Origin: Chloroflexales bacterium ZM16-3
Lineage (GTDB): Bacteria > Chloroflexota > Chloroflexia > Chloroflexales > Chloroflexaceae
Assembly (NCBI GenBank): GCA_004138175.2
Contig: RYFE02000006.1
Coordinates: 1-64,000, forward strand
Length of the DNA stretch: 64,000 nt
Reading direction: 5' to 3'
Within the stretch, counting starts at the first letter, position 1, and each line of letters starts with the position of its first letter. Below are positions 1 through 7,452 of this stretch, one piece after another. The notes beneath the pieces were generated by a model. It was not told where the DNA came from and made no database searches. It saw nothing but the letters and a program-made list of their open reading frames with translations. The translations under genes and the position numbers were made by a program.

Positions 1-38
1 GACAGGACGCCTCACAGCGTTACTTCTGCGGTATTGCC
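1..38. repeat. Terminus of a GGCAATA-TIR repeat (MITE-like)
   Basis: Bases 22-38 match 17 of 17 bases with the right end of the repeat at 45222-45238, and share 15 bases with 30781-30795. Bases 10-21 also resemble the sequence just inside the copy near 45.2 kb. The repeat end stops where recognisable TnpB sequence begins, at about base 39, so the tnpB fragment appears joined to a repeat end. The rest of this copy lies outside the window. Confidence 0.55.
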
Positions 39-671
39 GGGAAATGGTTCGCCTGCTTCTCGTGCGAGACAGAGGCAGAGCCGCTGCCGCCCACGGGTGA
101 GGTGGTCGGTGTGGATGTGGGGCTGCACACCTTTGCCACGCTCTCGAATGGCAAGCCGCCTATCCCCAACCCCCGCTTCTATCGGCGTGATGAGGCCGAC
201 CTCAAACGTGTCCAGCAGCGCAAGGATGCGGCCAAAAACGCCCAAAACTGGCCGGAGAACGCCAAGCAAAAGGGTATCCTGGCGAAGATCCACGAGCGGA
301 TCGCCAACCGGCGCAGCGACTTTGCCCATAAGGAAAGCCGCAAGCTGGTCAACACGTATCAGGTGATCGTGTTCGAGGATCTGGCCCCGATGGAGCTGGG
401 CCGTAGTCGCGGGATGCGCAAGAGCATCTTGGACGTGGCATGGACGCAGTTCATACAGATGACCGTTGCCAAAGCGGAAGAAGCTGGGCGGCGGGTGATT
501 CTGGTGAACCCCAGGAACACGACCAAGATGTGCGCTACCTGCGGCGAGATTGTCCCCAAGGCGTTGCGCGTGCGCGTCCATGCCTGCCCGCATTGTGGGC
601 TGGTAATGGATCGAGATGAGAACGCAGCGCTCAACATTCTGCAACGGGGACTCCAGACGCTTCGCCAATGA
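3..671 (+). CDS. tnpB: IS200/IS605-family TnpB (RNA-guided nuclease/transposase accessory), C-terminal part
   Basis: The frame is open to the left edge, so the start is not visible. Recognisable TnpB sequence starts at about base 39 with GKWF and runs through the RuvC-like core. The three acidic motifs are present: VGVDVGL (Asp), IVFEDLAP (Glu) and VMDRDENAA (Asp). A zinc ribbon lies between the last two, with CATCG and CPHCG about 20 residues apart. The family usually has about 370-420 residues, so roughly the N-terminal half, with the RNA-binding and target-recognition parts, is missing or outside the window. The 13 codons before GKWF match a repeat terminus rather than TnpB, so I infer a truncated, probably inactive copy. 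No TnpA is visible. Confidence 0.8.
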   Translation, partial: QDASQRYFCGIAGKWFACFSCETEAEPLPPTGEVVGVDVGLHTFATLSNGKPPIPNPRFYRRDEADLKRVQQRKDAAKNAQNWPENAKQKGILAKIHERIANRRSDFAHKESRKLVNTYQVIVFEDLAPMELGRSRGMRKSILDVAWTQFIQMTVAKAEEAGRRVILVNPRNTTKMCATCGEIVPKALRVRVHACPHCGLVMDRDENAALNILQRGLQTLRQ

Positions 672-735
672 CTGTGTGGGATGGGGCGGCATCCCCTTGA
701 AGCCCAGGAGCTTTAGCCCTGGGAGCCGTCACCGG
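672..735 (+). ncRNA. Candidate IS200/IS605 right end with omegaRNA scaffold
   Basis: Directly after the tnpB stop is a GC-rich stretch with a hairpin: CCCAGG (703-708) pairs with CCTGGG (718-723) across the loop AGCTTTAG. It is followed by GAGCCGTCACC. A subterminal hairpin followed by a guide-like tail just 3' of tnpB is the usual layout of IS605-type right ends, which are transcribed as the TnpB guide RNA. The guide would begin near 731-735. This rests on layout and one hairpin only; no covariance comparison was possible. Confidence 0.4.
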
Positions 736-799
736 CCAGCAGTTGCTGCACCAGCGTAGCGTTCGAGTATTTCGGCCCGCACGCGCACGCTGCGGAGCA

Positions 800-1870
800 T
801 CAGCTGTACCTCCGCTTCTCCATATCAATCAGCGCCTGCTTGCGCTCTAGACCCCAGCGGAAGCCGTGCAGCTTGCCGTCGCTGCCCACCGCGCGGTGGC
901 AGGGCACCACCAGCGACACCGGGTTCGTCGCGCAGGCCCGGCCCACCGCCCGCACCGCCTTGCGGTTGCCCAGCCCCTCGGCGATCTGCATGTAGGTGCG
1001 CGTCTCGCCGTAGGGGATGGCCTGTAGCGCCTGCCACACCTGGCGCTGGAAGGCCGTCGCCTGCACGTCAATCGGCAGGTTGAGGCTGGGACGCTGGCCG
1101 TCCAGGTAGGCGAGAATAGCGTCCACTGCGTCGCCGATCTCGTCATCGCGCACGATCTCGGCCAGCCTGTACTCGGCGCGCAGCTCATACTCCAGGTGCT
1201 CGTCATCGTCGCCCAGGCTCACCGCGCAGACCCCGCGCGAGGTGGCGGCCACCAGCAGCCGCCCGAGGGCGCTGTCCACAATCGTAAAGCCAATCTGCAT
1301 CCCCTTGCCTCCTCCCCGGTAGACCGCCGGGGGCATGCCGAGCTGGGCGTCGGCCCGCTCGTAGATTCTGCTGGGCGACCCGTAGCCCGCCGCGTAGATC
1401 GCCTCGCTCACCCGCTCCCCGTCGCGCAGCTGGCCCTTGAGCGCCTCCAGGCGCAGGGCGTCGGCGTACTCGCGCGGGCTCACCCCCACCAGCCGCTTAA
1501 ATGTTCGCTGGAGGTGGTGCGGGCTCATGCCCACCGCCGCCCCCAGCTCCACCAGGGTCGGCGGCTGCTCCTGGCGGACGGCGATCTCGGCGCAGGCCGC
1601 CGCAACCACCGCCGCGCCGGGGGCGACCGGGCACACCTCGCGCGGCGTGCAGCGCTTGCAGGCCCGGAACCCGGCCAGCTCGGCGGCGTCCGGCAGGGCG
1701 AAGAATGCCACCTGCTCGCGGCGCGGCCGGCGCGAGGGGCAGGATGGCCGACAGTAGATCCCCGTCGAGCGCACCGCGTACACAAACGCCCCGTCACTCC
1801 CGCTGTCCCGCGATACCACCGCATCCCAGCAGCGATCCATGTCCAGGGCGGCATCTGCTATCTCTGTCAT
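800..1870 (-). CDS. ada: Ada: methylphosphotriester/O6-methylguanine-DNA methyltransferase and transcriptional activator
   Basis: The 356-residue protein has the full Ada layout. The N-terminal zinc domain has the four cysteines Cys40, Cys44, Cys71 and Cys74 (CRPSC and CKRC); the first would accept methyl groups from phosphotriesters. An AraC-type helix-turn-helix follows at about residues 90-180, and the C-terminal O6-alkylguanine transferase domain has the PCHR motif with acceptor Cys324. It should repair alkylated DNA and, once methylated, activate the adaptive response. I chose the ATG at 1870 because AGGAGGT lies just upstream; a longer frame from 1918 lacks such a site. The gene stands alone beside the IS fragment. 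Confidence 0.93.
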   Translation of the reverse strand: MTEIADAALDMDRCWDAVVSRDSGSDGAFVYAVRSTGIYCRPSCPSRRPRREQVAFFALPDAAELAGFRACKRCTPREVCPVAPGAAVVAAACAEIAVRQEQPPTLVELGAAVGMSPHHLQRTFKRLVGVSPREYADALRLEALKGQLRDGERVSEAIYAAGYGSPSRIYERADAQLGMPPAVYRGGGKGMQIGFTIVDSALGRLLVAATSRGVCAVSLGDDDEHLEYELRAEYRLAEIVRDDEIGDAVDAILAYLDGQRPSLNLPIDVQATAFQRQVWQALQAIPYGETRTYMQIAEGLGNRKAVRAVGRACATNPVSLVVPCHRAVGSDGKLHGFRWGLERKQALIDMEKRRYS

Positions 1871-1941
1871 CGCACACCTCCTGGACACAGCATACCGCCA
1901 TATGAGCGCGCCTACCATCCGCTGCTTGCGATGGCATTGCC

Positions 1942-1966
1942 AATGTTGAATGTTGAATGTTGAATG
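1942..1966. repeat. Short tandem repeat, unit TGTTGAA
   Basis: About three and a half copies of a 7-base TGTTGAA unit lie in the ada-nadA gap. A related TTGAGTG tandem at 8044-8067 forms the 3' end of the methyltransferase gene. The rest of 1871-2100 shows no gene. Confidence 0.6.
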
Positions 1967-2106
1967 CCGACCATTCAGCTTACAGGTGCTCGCCTTTAAT
2001 TGGGGGGCAAAGACTGGTAATTACTGGCACTAGAACACCCGTTTGCGTTCGCATCAGAGTGCAGTAAAACGCCTCTGGCAATTTCTGGCACAACAGGGCT
2101 AGTGTC

Positions 2107-2135
2107 TTGACAACACTTACGAGGAGTCGTATACT
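2107..2135 (+). promoter_or_regulatory. Predicted nadA promoter, near-consensus sigma-70 type
   Basis: TTGACA at 2107-2112 and TATACT at 2130-2135 are separated by 17 bases, with one mismatch to the housekeeping consensus. Transcription would start near 2142, giving a leader of about 165 bases before nadA that contains several inverted repeats. A second TTGACA at 2147-2152 has a weaker downstream partner. Confidence 0.6.
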
Positions 2136-2190
2136 CTCGCAATGGGTTGACATGCCTGGCCGTGGGGCCGTTTTTTTACACGGGGCCTTG

Positions 2191-2289
2191 GTGTATATAG
2201 TACACTATCCCGTAAGGCCGCACGGCTTTCTTTACGCGCACATTTAGTGTTTAGTTTACACTAATAACCCGACCTTAACAGCGGGTTAT
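2191..2289 (+). promoter_or_regulatory. Nested palindromes in the nadA leader, candidate operator
   Basis: Three inverted repeats lie between the promoter and the nadA ribosome site. GTGTA-N5-TACAC is at 2191-2205. TTAGTGT (2244-2250) mirrors ACACTAA (2258-2264) across 7 bases, which is the size and symmetry of a dimeric repressor site. ATAACCCG (2264-2271) pairs with CGGGTTAT (2282-2289) and ends two bases before the Shine-Dalgarno GGAGGT at 2292-2297. NAD genes in other bacteria are controlled by NrtR, NiaR or NadQ; no regulator gene is visible here, so the assignment is inference. Confidence 0.4.
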
Positions 2290-2306
2290 CCGGAGGTAAA
2301 GCCACC

Positions 2307-3278
2307 ATGATCGCAGGACTCTACCACACCGCCCCGGCGGCGGCCCGCGCCCTGGTCGCGGAGATTGACCAGCTGCGGGCCGAGCGCAACGCGGTGATCC
2401 TGGCCCATAACTATCAGTATGGCGAGATCCAGGATGTTGCTGACTATGTGGGCGACTCGCTGGGCATGGCTCAGTACGCCGCCCGCAGCGACGCGCCAGT
2501 GCTGCTGGTCTGCGGGGTGCATTTTATGGCCGAGACATCGGCGATCCTCTCGCCCGAGAAGACGGTGCTCATCCCCGACCCCGAGGCCGGCTGCTCGCTG
2601 GCCGACTCGATCAGTGCCGAGCAGCTGCGGGCATGGAAGGCTGAGCACCCTGGCGCGGTGGTGGTAAGTTATGTCAATACGACCGCTGAGGTGAAGGCTG
2701 AGAGTGACTACTGCTGCACCTCGGGGAATGCCGAGCGGGTGATCAGGGCGATCCCTGAGGATCAGGAGATCCTGTTCCTGCCCGATATGTTCCTGGGCAG
2801 CTATCTGCGCCAGGTTACTGGCCGCAAGATGGAGATCTGGGCCGGCGAGTGCCACGTCCACGCCGCGATTAAGCCTGCGATGGTTGAGCGCCAGCGCGCC
2901 GAGCTGCCTGGCGCCGAGCTGCTCATCCACCCCGAGTGCGGCTGTGTCAGCTCCACGATGCACTATCTGGCCTCTGGCTCGATCAGCGCCGAGGGCACCC
3001 ACATTCTCTCCACCGAGGGGATGATCCGCCACGCCGCCCAGAGCGCCTCGCGCCAGTTTGTTATCGCCACCGAGATCGGTGTGCTTCACCGCATGCAGAA
3101 GGCGAACCCCGAGAAGGAGTTCCTGCCGATCGATGAGTCGATCTCCTGCCGCTATATGAAGATGATCACCCTGGAGAAGGTGCGCGATAGCCTGCGCGAT
3201 ATGACTCACCCGGTGACGGTTGACTCGACTCTGGCCGACCGCGCCCGCACGGCGATTGAGCGGATGATCGCTCTATAA
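2307..3278 (+). CDS. nadA: Quinolinate synthase NadA
   Basis: The 323-residue enzyme condenses iminoaspartate, made by NadB, with dihydroxyacetone phosphate to give quinolinate, using an oxygen-sensitive [4Fe-4S] cluster. The family motifs are clear: ILAHNYQ near the N terminus and cluster-ligand cysteines in VCGVHFM, DYCCTS/GECHVH and PECGC. The start has GGAGGT nine bases upstream. It is the first gene of a nadA-nadB-nadC block on the plus strand, behind a strong promoter and several palindromes, so NAD-responsive control is plausible. Length is normal for the family. Confidence 0.95.
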   Translation: MIAGLYHTAPAAARALVAEIDQLRAERNAVILAHNYQYGEIQDVADYVGDSLGMAQYAARSDAPVLLVCGVHFMAETSAILSPEKTVLIPDPEAGCSLADSISAEQLRAWKAEHPGAVVVSYVNTTAEVKAESDYCCTSGNAERVIRAIPEDQEILFLPDMFLGSYLRQVTGRKMEIWAGECHVHAAIKPAMVERQRAELPGAELLIHPECGCVSSTMHYLASGSISAEGTHILSTEGMIRHAAQSASRQFVIATEIGVLHRMQKANPEKEFLPIDESISCRYMKMITLEKVRDSLRDMTHPVTVDSTLADRARTAIERMIAL

Positions 3279-3298
3279 GGGCGCATCGCGATGCGCCC
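3279..3298. repeat. 20-bp perfect palindrome between nadA and nadB
   Basis: Immediately after the nadA stop is a perfect 20-base palindrome, GGGCGCATCG followed by its complement. There is no U-tract after it, so it is probably an intergenic palindromic repeat or an mRNA-stabilising hairpin rather than a terminator. Only 24 bases separate it from the nadB start. Confidence 0.65.
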
Positions 3299-3322
3299 CT
3301 ACGGTGCCTGAAAGGAACTCCG

Positions 3323-4960
3323 ATGTTTCACACCCCGCGATATGTCCTGGCCACCCAGCCGCGTGCCGCCCGCGTTGAGCGGGTTGGCGTGCTGGTGATC
3401 GGCGCGGGCGCGGCCGGCCTGAGCGCCGCCCTGGTCGCCGCCGAGCGCGCCGATGTGACTGTCCTGGTGCGCGGGCATCTGCCCGAGAGTAACTCGGCCC
3501 TGGCCCAGGGCGGGATCGCCGCCGCCCTCGATGCCCACGACTCGCCGCGCTCTCATATCGACGATACGCTGGTCGCTGGGGCTGGCCTCTCCGACTGGGG
3601 CGCGGTCTCGGCCCTGGCCTACGATGCGCCTGACCTGATGCGCGAGCTGGCCGCCCTCGGCGTGCCTTTCGAGCGTAGCGCAGACGACCGCTTCGCCCTC
3701 GGCCTGGAGGGCGGCCACTCGATGCGCCGGATCGTCCACGTGGGCGACGCCACGGGCTGGGCTGTCACCGAGCAGCTGATCGCCCAGGCCCAGGCCCACC
3801 CGCGCATTAGCATCCGCGAGGGCTGGCAGGCCGCCGACCTGCTCGATGCGGGCGGGCGCGTCGTGGGCGTGATGGCCCGCGACGCAGCGGGCACATGGTC
3901 GCGCATCCTGGCCGACGCGACGATCCTGGCCACCGGCGGGGCGGGCGCGCTCTATGGGCTCACGAGCAACCAGCCGGTCGCCCTCGGCGAGGGCATCGCC
4001 ATGGCCTACCGCGCAGGGGCCGAGGTGGCCGACATGGAGTTTGTCCAGTTCCACCCCACGGTCTACCGCACCCGCGAAGGCCAGGGCTTCCTGATCACCG
4101 AGGCGGCCCGAGGCGAGGGCGGACACCTGCGCACCCTCGACGGAGAGCGCTTTATGCCCGCCTACGATCCGCGCGCCGAGCTGGCCCCGCGCGATGTGGT
4201 GACGCGCGGGATCTACGCGGCCATGCGCCGCACCGGCAGCGACCATGTGCTGCTCGACCTGACCCATCTGCCGCCTGAGCTGCTGGCCCACCACTTCCCG
4301 ACGATCTCGGCCCGCCTGCGCGAGGACGGGATCGATATCGCCACCACGCCTATCCCGGTGGCCCCGGCCTCGCACTACCTGATGGGCGGCGTGCGCACCG
4401 ATCTGGATGGGGCCACCAGCCTGCCGGGGCTCTACGCCGCCGGCGAGGTGAGCTGCACCGGCGTCCACGGCGCGAACCGCCTGGCCAGCAACTCGCTGCT
4501 GGAGTGCCTGGTGTTCGGACGAAGGGCGGGGGAGGCCGCTGCGCGAATTGCAGATTGCAGATTGCAGATTGCAGATTGGTCTGAACCTCAGATCAATTTG
4601 CAATCTGCAATCTACAATCTGCAATCAGATTGGCGCTCCGAGCTGGCCGAGATCATGGTCGCGGCGGCCGGCCCGCTGCGCGACAGCCACGGGCTGCGGA
4701 TCGGCCAGGCGGCTCTGGCGGCCATGCCGACCCAGGCTAGCCCGGCAGATGGCGATGCGATCACGGCGGCGAACGCGGCCCTGACGGCCCGCCTGATTGT
4801 TGAGAGCGCCCTGCTTCGCCAGGAGAGCCGGGGCGGCCACTTCCGCAGCGACTTCCCGCAGACCCGCGAGGACTGGCACGCACATACGGTGCTGCGCCGG
4901 GGCCAGTCCCTCCAGCTGGTCGAGACGATCGCTCCCGATCTGGCTCACGCGGCGGATTAA
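3323..4960 (+). CDS. nadB: L-aspartate oxidase NadB with an in-frame repeat insertion
   Basis: This FAD enzyme oxidises L-aspartate to iminoaspartate for NadA. The N-terminal dinucleotide motif GAGAAGLSAALVAAE, the SNSALAQGGIAAA stretch, QFHPT and the family signature ending in ASNSLLECLVFGRRA are all visible. The 545 residues are slightly long because residues about 409-435 are encoded by a palindromic repeat (4547-4626) between the FAD domain and the C-terminal helical domain. The frame is kept and the C-terminal domain continues normally from WRSELAEIM. The start has AAAGGA upstream. It is probably co-transcribed with nadA (44-base gap). Confidence 0.93.
   Translation: MFHTPRYVLATQPRAARVERVGVLVIGAGAAGLSAALVAAERADVTVLVRGHLPESNSALAQGGIAAALDAHDSPRSHIDDTLVAGAGLSDWGAVSALAYDAPDLMRELAALGVPFERSADDRFALGLEGGHSMRRIVHVGDATGWAVTEQLIAQAQAHPRISIREGWQAADLLDAGGRVVGVMARDAAGTWSRILADATILATGGAGALYGLTSNQPVALGEGIAMAYRAGAEVADMEFVQFHPTVYRTREGQGFLITEAARGEGGHLRTLDGERFMPAYDPRAELAPRDVVTRGIYAAMRRTGSDHVLLDLTHLPPELLAHHFPTISARLREDGIDIATTPIPVAPASHYLMGGVRTDLDGATSLPGLYAAGEVSCTGVHGANRLASNSLLECLVFGRRAGEAAARIADCRLQIADWSEPQINLQSAIYNLQSDWRSELAEIMVAAAGPLRDSHGLRIGQAALAAMPTQASPADGDAITAANAALTARLIVESALLRQESRGGHFRSDFPQTREDWHAHTVLRRGQSLQLVETIAPDLAHAAD
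4547..4626. repeat. Palindromic TTGCAGA tandem element inside nadB
   Basis: The left arm holds four and a half units of ATTGCAG (4547-4578). The right arm (4595-4626) is their near-exact inverse, and about 16 bases separate them, so the element can fold into a long hairpin. Related elements sit between genes at 9506-9557, 12831-12913, 35463-35511 and 49409-49480. Here it is translated in frame within NadB. Confidence 0.85.
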
Positions 4961-5000
4961 TTATTGTGTTGCCAGCAACAACACTGCGCGCGGTGAGGGT

Positions 5001-5075
5001 GTGGGAGAGCAAAGCTCTCCCACAAAAAAACTGATTGTGCTGCGGCGAGGCGTAGCCTCGCCGCAGCACAATCAG
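5001..5075. repeat. Two strong hairpins between nadB and nadC
   Basis: GTGGGAGAGC (5001-5010) pairs perfectly with 5014-5023 around an AAA loop and is followed by seven A residues. A second hairpin has a 21-bp perfect stem (5031-5051 with 5055-5075) and the loop GTA. Neither has a U-tract on the plus strand, so they are more likely palindromic repeats or processing sites than terminators. The remaining bases of 4961-5160 show only the nadC ribosome site. Confidence 0.7.
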
Positions 5076-5160
5076 TACAGCATGTGCCTGCTGGGCACAA
5101 ATAATAAAATACTGCGGTTGCGGCGCTGCCGCCACCGCACCCCCACCGGGAGGTGGCCAT

Positions 5161-6006
5161 ATGGATCTCGCACCCCATATCATCAATGAGATCGTCGCCC
5201 GCGCCCTGGCCGAGGATGTCGGCACAGGAGACCTGACCAGCATGGCGGCCGTGCCCGCCGACCTGCGGGCTGAGGCGGCCTTCGTGCTGCGTGAGTCGGC
5301 GGTGGTCTGTGGGCTGCCGGTGGCCCGCGCCGTCTTCGCCGCCGTGGACCCGGCGCTGGAGCTGCACGCCCTGCTGCCCGAGGGCGCCCGCGCCGAGGCC
5401 GGGGCCACCATCGCCACGGTGGCAGGCCCGGCACGCGGGCTGCTCACCGGCGAGCGCGTGTCCCTCAACCTGCTCCAGCGCATGTGCGGCGTGGCCACGC
5501 TCACCGCCCGCTATGTCGAGGCCGTCCAGGGCACCAAGGCCCGCATCCTCGACACGCGCAAGACGACGCCCGGCCTGCGCGCCCTGGAGAAGTACGCCGT
5601 GCGCACCGGCGGCGGCACCAACCACCGCTTTGCGCTCTACGACGGGGTGATGCTGAAGGATAACCACCTGGCGATCCTGGCCGCGCAGGGCCTGGGCCTG
5701 GCCGATGCGGTGCGCCGGGTGCGCGCCTCGGTTGGCCCGATGGTGCGGGTGGAGGTGGAGGTGGAGAGCGTGGAGCAGGCCGCCGTGGCCGCCGCCGCCG
5801 GGGCCGACATGATCCTGCTGGACAATATGCCGCCCGATGAGCTGCGCTCCGCTGTGGCCGCCATCGCCGGGCGGGCGCTCGCCGAGGCCAGCGGCGGGAT
5901 CACCCTGGCCAGCATCCGCGCCGTGGCCGAGAGCGGGGTGGACTTTATCTCCGTCGGCGCGCTGACCCACTCGGCCCGCGCGCTCGATATTGGCCTGGAT
6001 ATGTGA
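5161..6006 (+). CDS. nadC: Nicotinate-nucleotide pyrophosphorylase (quinolinate phosphoribosyltransferase) NadC
   Basis: The 281-residue enzyme decarboxylates quinolinate and transfers phosphoribose from PRPP, giving nicotinate mononucleotide, the step after NadA and NadB. Family motifs are present: EDVGTGDLTS at the N terminus, ILDTRKTTPGLR, AVRTGGGTNHR, LKDNH, VEVEVES, LLDNM and the C-terminal ISVGALTHSARALD. The start has GGGAGGT eight bases upstream. The 200-base gap from nadB contains hairpins but no terminator, so the three nad genes may form one unit. Confidence 0.95.
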   Translation: MDLAPHIINEIVARALAEDVGTGDLTSMAAVPADLRAEAAFVLRESAVVCGLPVARAVFAAVDPALELHALLPEGARAEAGATIATVAGPARGLLTGERVSLNLLQRMCGVATLTARYVEAVQGTKARILDTRKTTPGLRALEKYAVRTGGGTNHRFALYDGVMLKDNHLAILAAQGLGLADAVRRVRASVGPMVRVEVEVESVEQAAVAAAAGADMILLDNMPPDELRSAVAAIAGRALAEASGGITLASIRAVAESGVDFISVGALTHSARALDIGLDM

Positions 6007-6025
6007 CTGTTTCTGGCACAATTCC

Positions 6026-6304
6026 CTGCTCGAAGCGGTGCCGGTCGATCTCGCCCAGGACGAGTTGCTCCCCTGGAATAACGGCCGCTTTGTACTGCGC
6101 GTGCGCGACGGCGGCGGGCAGATTGAGCGCGGCGGGCAGGGGCGGTTGCGCCTCGACATCCGCGATATCGCCACGCTCTACAGCGGCTACTATACGCCGC
6201 AGGAGCTGCGCTACGCCGGCAAGATCGATGGAGATCTCGCCAGCCTCACTGCCGCAGCGCAGATCGTCATGGGGCCGCGACCATGGCTCCCCGATATGTT
6301 CTAG
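6026..6304 (+). pseudogene. C-terminal remnant of an Eis-like GNAT acetyltransferase
   Basis: After nadC an open frame encodes about 90 residues (from AVPVDLAQDELLPWNNG to GPRPWLPDMF). The pattern, an SCP2-like beta/alpha segment ending in PWLPD-F, is typical of the C-terminal sterol-carrier-like domain of Eis-type N-acetyltransferases of about 400 residues. The catalytic GNAT domains are absent. No start codon or ribosome site is evident, and the frame runs into nadC without homology, so I read it as a decayed 3' fragment. A GGCAATA-type repeat end follows directly at 6305. The assignment rests on the C-terminal pattern only. Confidence 0.45.
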
Positions 6305-6335
6305 CGCAATATCGCAGAAGGAACGCGGTCACCCA
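6305..6335. repeat. Left terminus of a GGCAATA-TIR repeat
   Basis: The sequence GCAATATCGCAGAAGGAACG and the CGGTCACCC after it match the consensus left end inferred from the copies at 8071 and 45031. It starts right after the stop of the acetyltransferase remnant. The other end was not found; the rest of 6336-6480 shows no gene. Confidence 0.5.
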
Positions 6336-6482
6336 TGTCGTCCGTCCCGATGCGTATCGACCGCATCAGAAAGCGGCCTAGCAAAAACCCTACACTTGAG
6401 AGGGCTGGGGGGGTGAGGTCGTGCGAGACGGTAAAGTAAAACCAGCCCCTCTGAAACCTTGTCCTACCGCGTAACGATCTCA

Positions 6483-6518
6483 GAAAGGGCGCTGGCTGAG
6501 ACCCTTCAGCCAGCGCCC
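6483..6518 (-). terminator. Predicted rho-independent terminator of phoU
   Basis: A 13-bp perfect stem (6487-6499 with 6506-6518) has a 6-base loop. On the minus strand it is followed by TTTCT. It lies 25 bases downstream of the phoU stop. Confidence 0.6.
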
Positions 6519-6542
6519 CGCCCCCCGACTCCCGGCCCCCAG

Positions 6543-7202
6543 CTACGGGTTCAGCTCGACGACCTCGCCGCTGGCGATATAGATCGTCTGCTCGGCCATA
6601 TTCGTGCTGCGGTCGGCGATCCGCTCGAAGTAATGGGCGACGAAGAGCAGGTCGTCGGTGCGGGCCGCATTGGCCGGGTCGGCAGAGAGCTGGGCGGCCA
6701 GGCGCAGCTTAACCCGCATGTAGAGGGCGTCAACCTCATCGTCGCCAGGGCCGAGGGCGCGGGCGGCGATCGGGTCAAGGTTCGCCTGCGCCTCTATGGC
6801 GCGGTCGAGCATCGATTGGGCAGCGACCCCCAGCTCGATCAGCTCGGTGCTCGCCTTGAGCGGCGGCGCGCCCAGGCGACCGATCACCCTGCGGGCGATG
6901 CTCTTCGAATGGTCGGCGATACGCTCTAGCTCGACGCCGATCTTGATCGAGGCCAGGATGCGCCGCAGGTCACGGGCAACCGGCTGCTGGGTAGCCATCA
7001 GGTTAATCGCGTGGGACTCGACCTCCTGCTGCGCAGCGTTGATCTTATAATCGTTTGCGCTCAGGTGCTCGGCTAAGTCGTCGTCCTGATCGCGCAGAGC
7101 GACGATCGCTTGGGCCACAGACTCGCGAACCAGGTTGCCGAGCTTGCGGATCTGCGCCTGGAGATCGCCCAGTTCTGTGTCAAAGTGCTCGCGGGTTTGC
7201 AT
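6543..7202 (-). CDS. phoU: Phosphate-signalling protein PhoU
   Basis: The 219 residues form the usual two PhoU three-helix repeats, each carrying the E/D-rich metal-binding pattern: ELERIADHSKSIARR in the first and YFERIADRSTNMAEQ in the second. PhoU couples the Pst transporter to the PhoR kinase and limits phosphate uptake. No pst genes are nearby; a PhoR/PhoB-like pair lies 24 kb away at 30.9-33.3 kb. The start has AGGAGGTG upstream and a terminator follows, so the gene appears to be transcribed alone. Confidence 0.92.
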   Translation of the reverse strand: MQTREHFDTELGDLQAQIRKLGNLVRESVAQAIVALRDQDDDLAEHLSANDYKINAAQQEVESHAINLMATQQPVARDLRRILASIKIGVELERIADHSKSIARRVIGRLGAPPLKASTELIELGVAAQSMLDRAIEAQANLDPIAARALGPGDDEVDALYMRVKLRLAAQLSADPANAARTDDLLFVAHYFERIADRSTNMAEQTIYIASGEVVELNP

Positions 7203-7452
7203 CTCACACCTCCTCGTGTGGCCATCCTGCTGTGGAATAACGAGTGAGGGCGCGTAGCCCTCACCAATCGCAACATCTTCATTATACCCTAGCGTATTGC
7301 GTGTCGCCTGTCGAGTGAAGGTCTTCCACTAGAGGTGAAGGATTCAGCACAGGCCGCGCCCTCACGCTTTCATCTGGGGGTATAGTAAAGCTGGCTTGGC
7401 TGAAACCTTGCCCATTCGTGATCTGATCACCCCATCTTACAAGGAGCCTCCT

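Noticed and set aside
5001-5030. Rho-independent terminator after nadB
   Set aside because: The hairpin is followed by A residues on the plus strand, not U, and the minus strand has no gene to terminate here.
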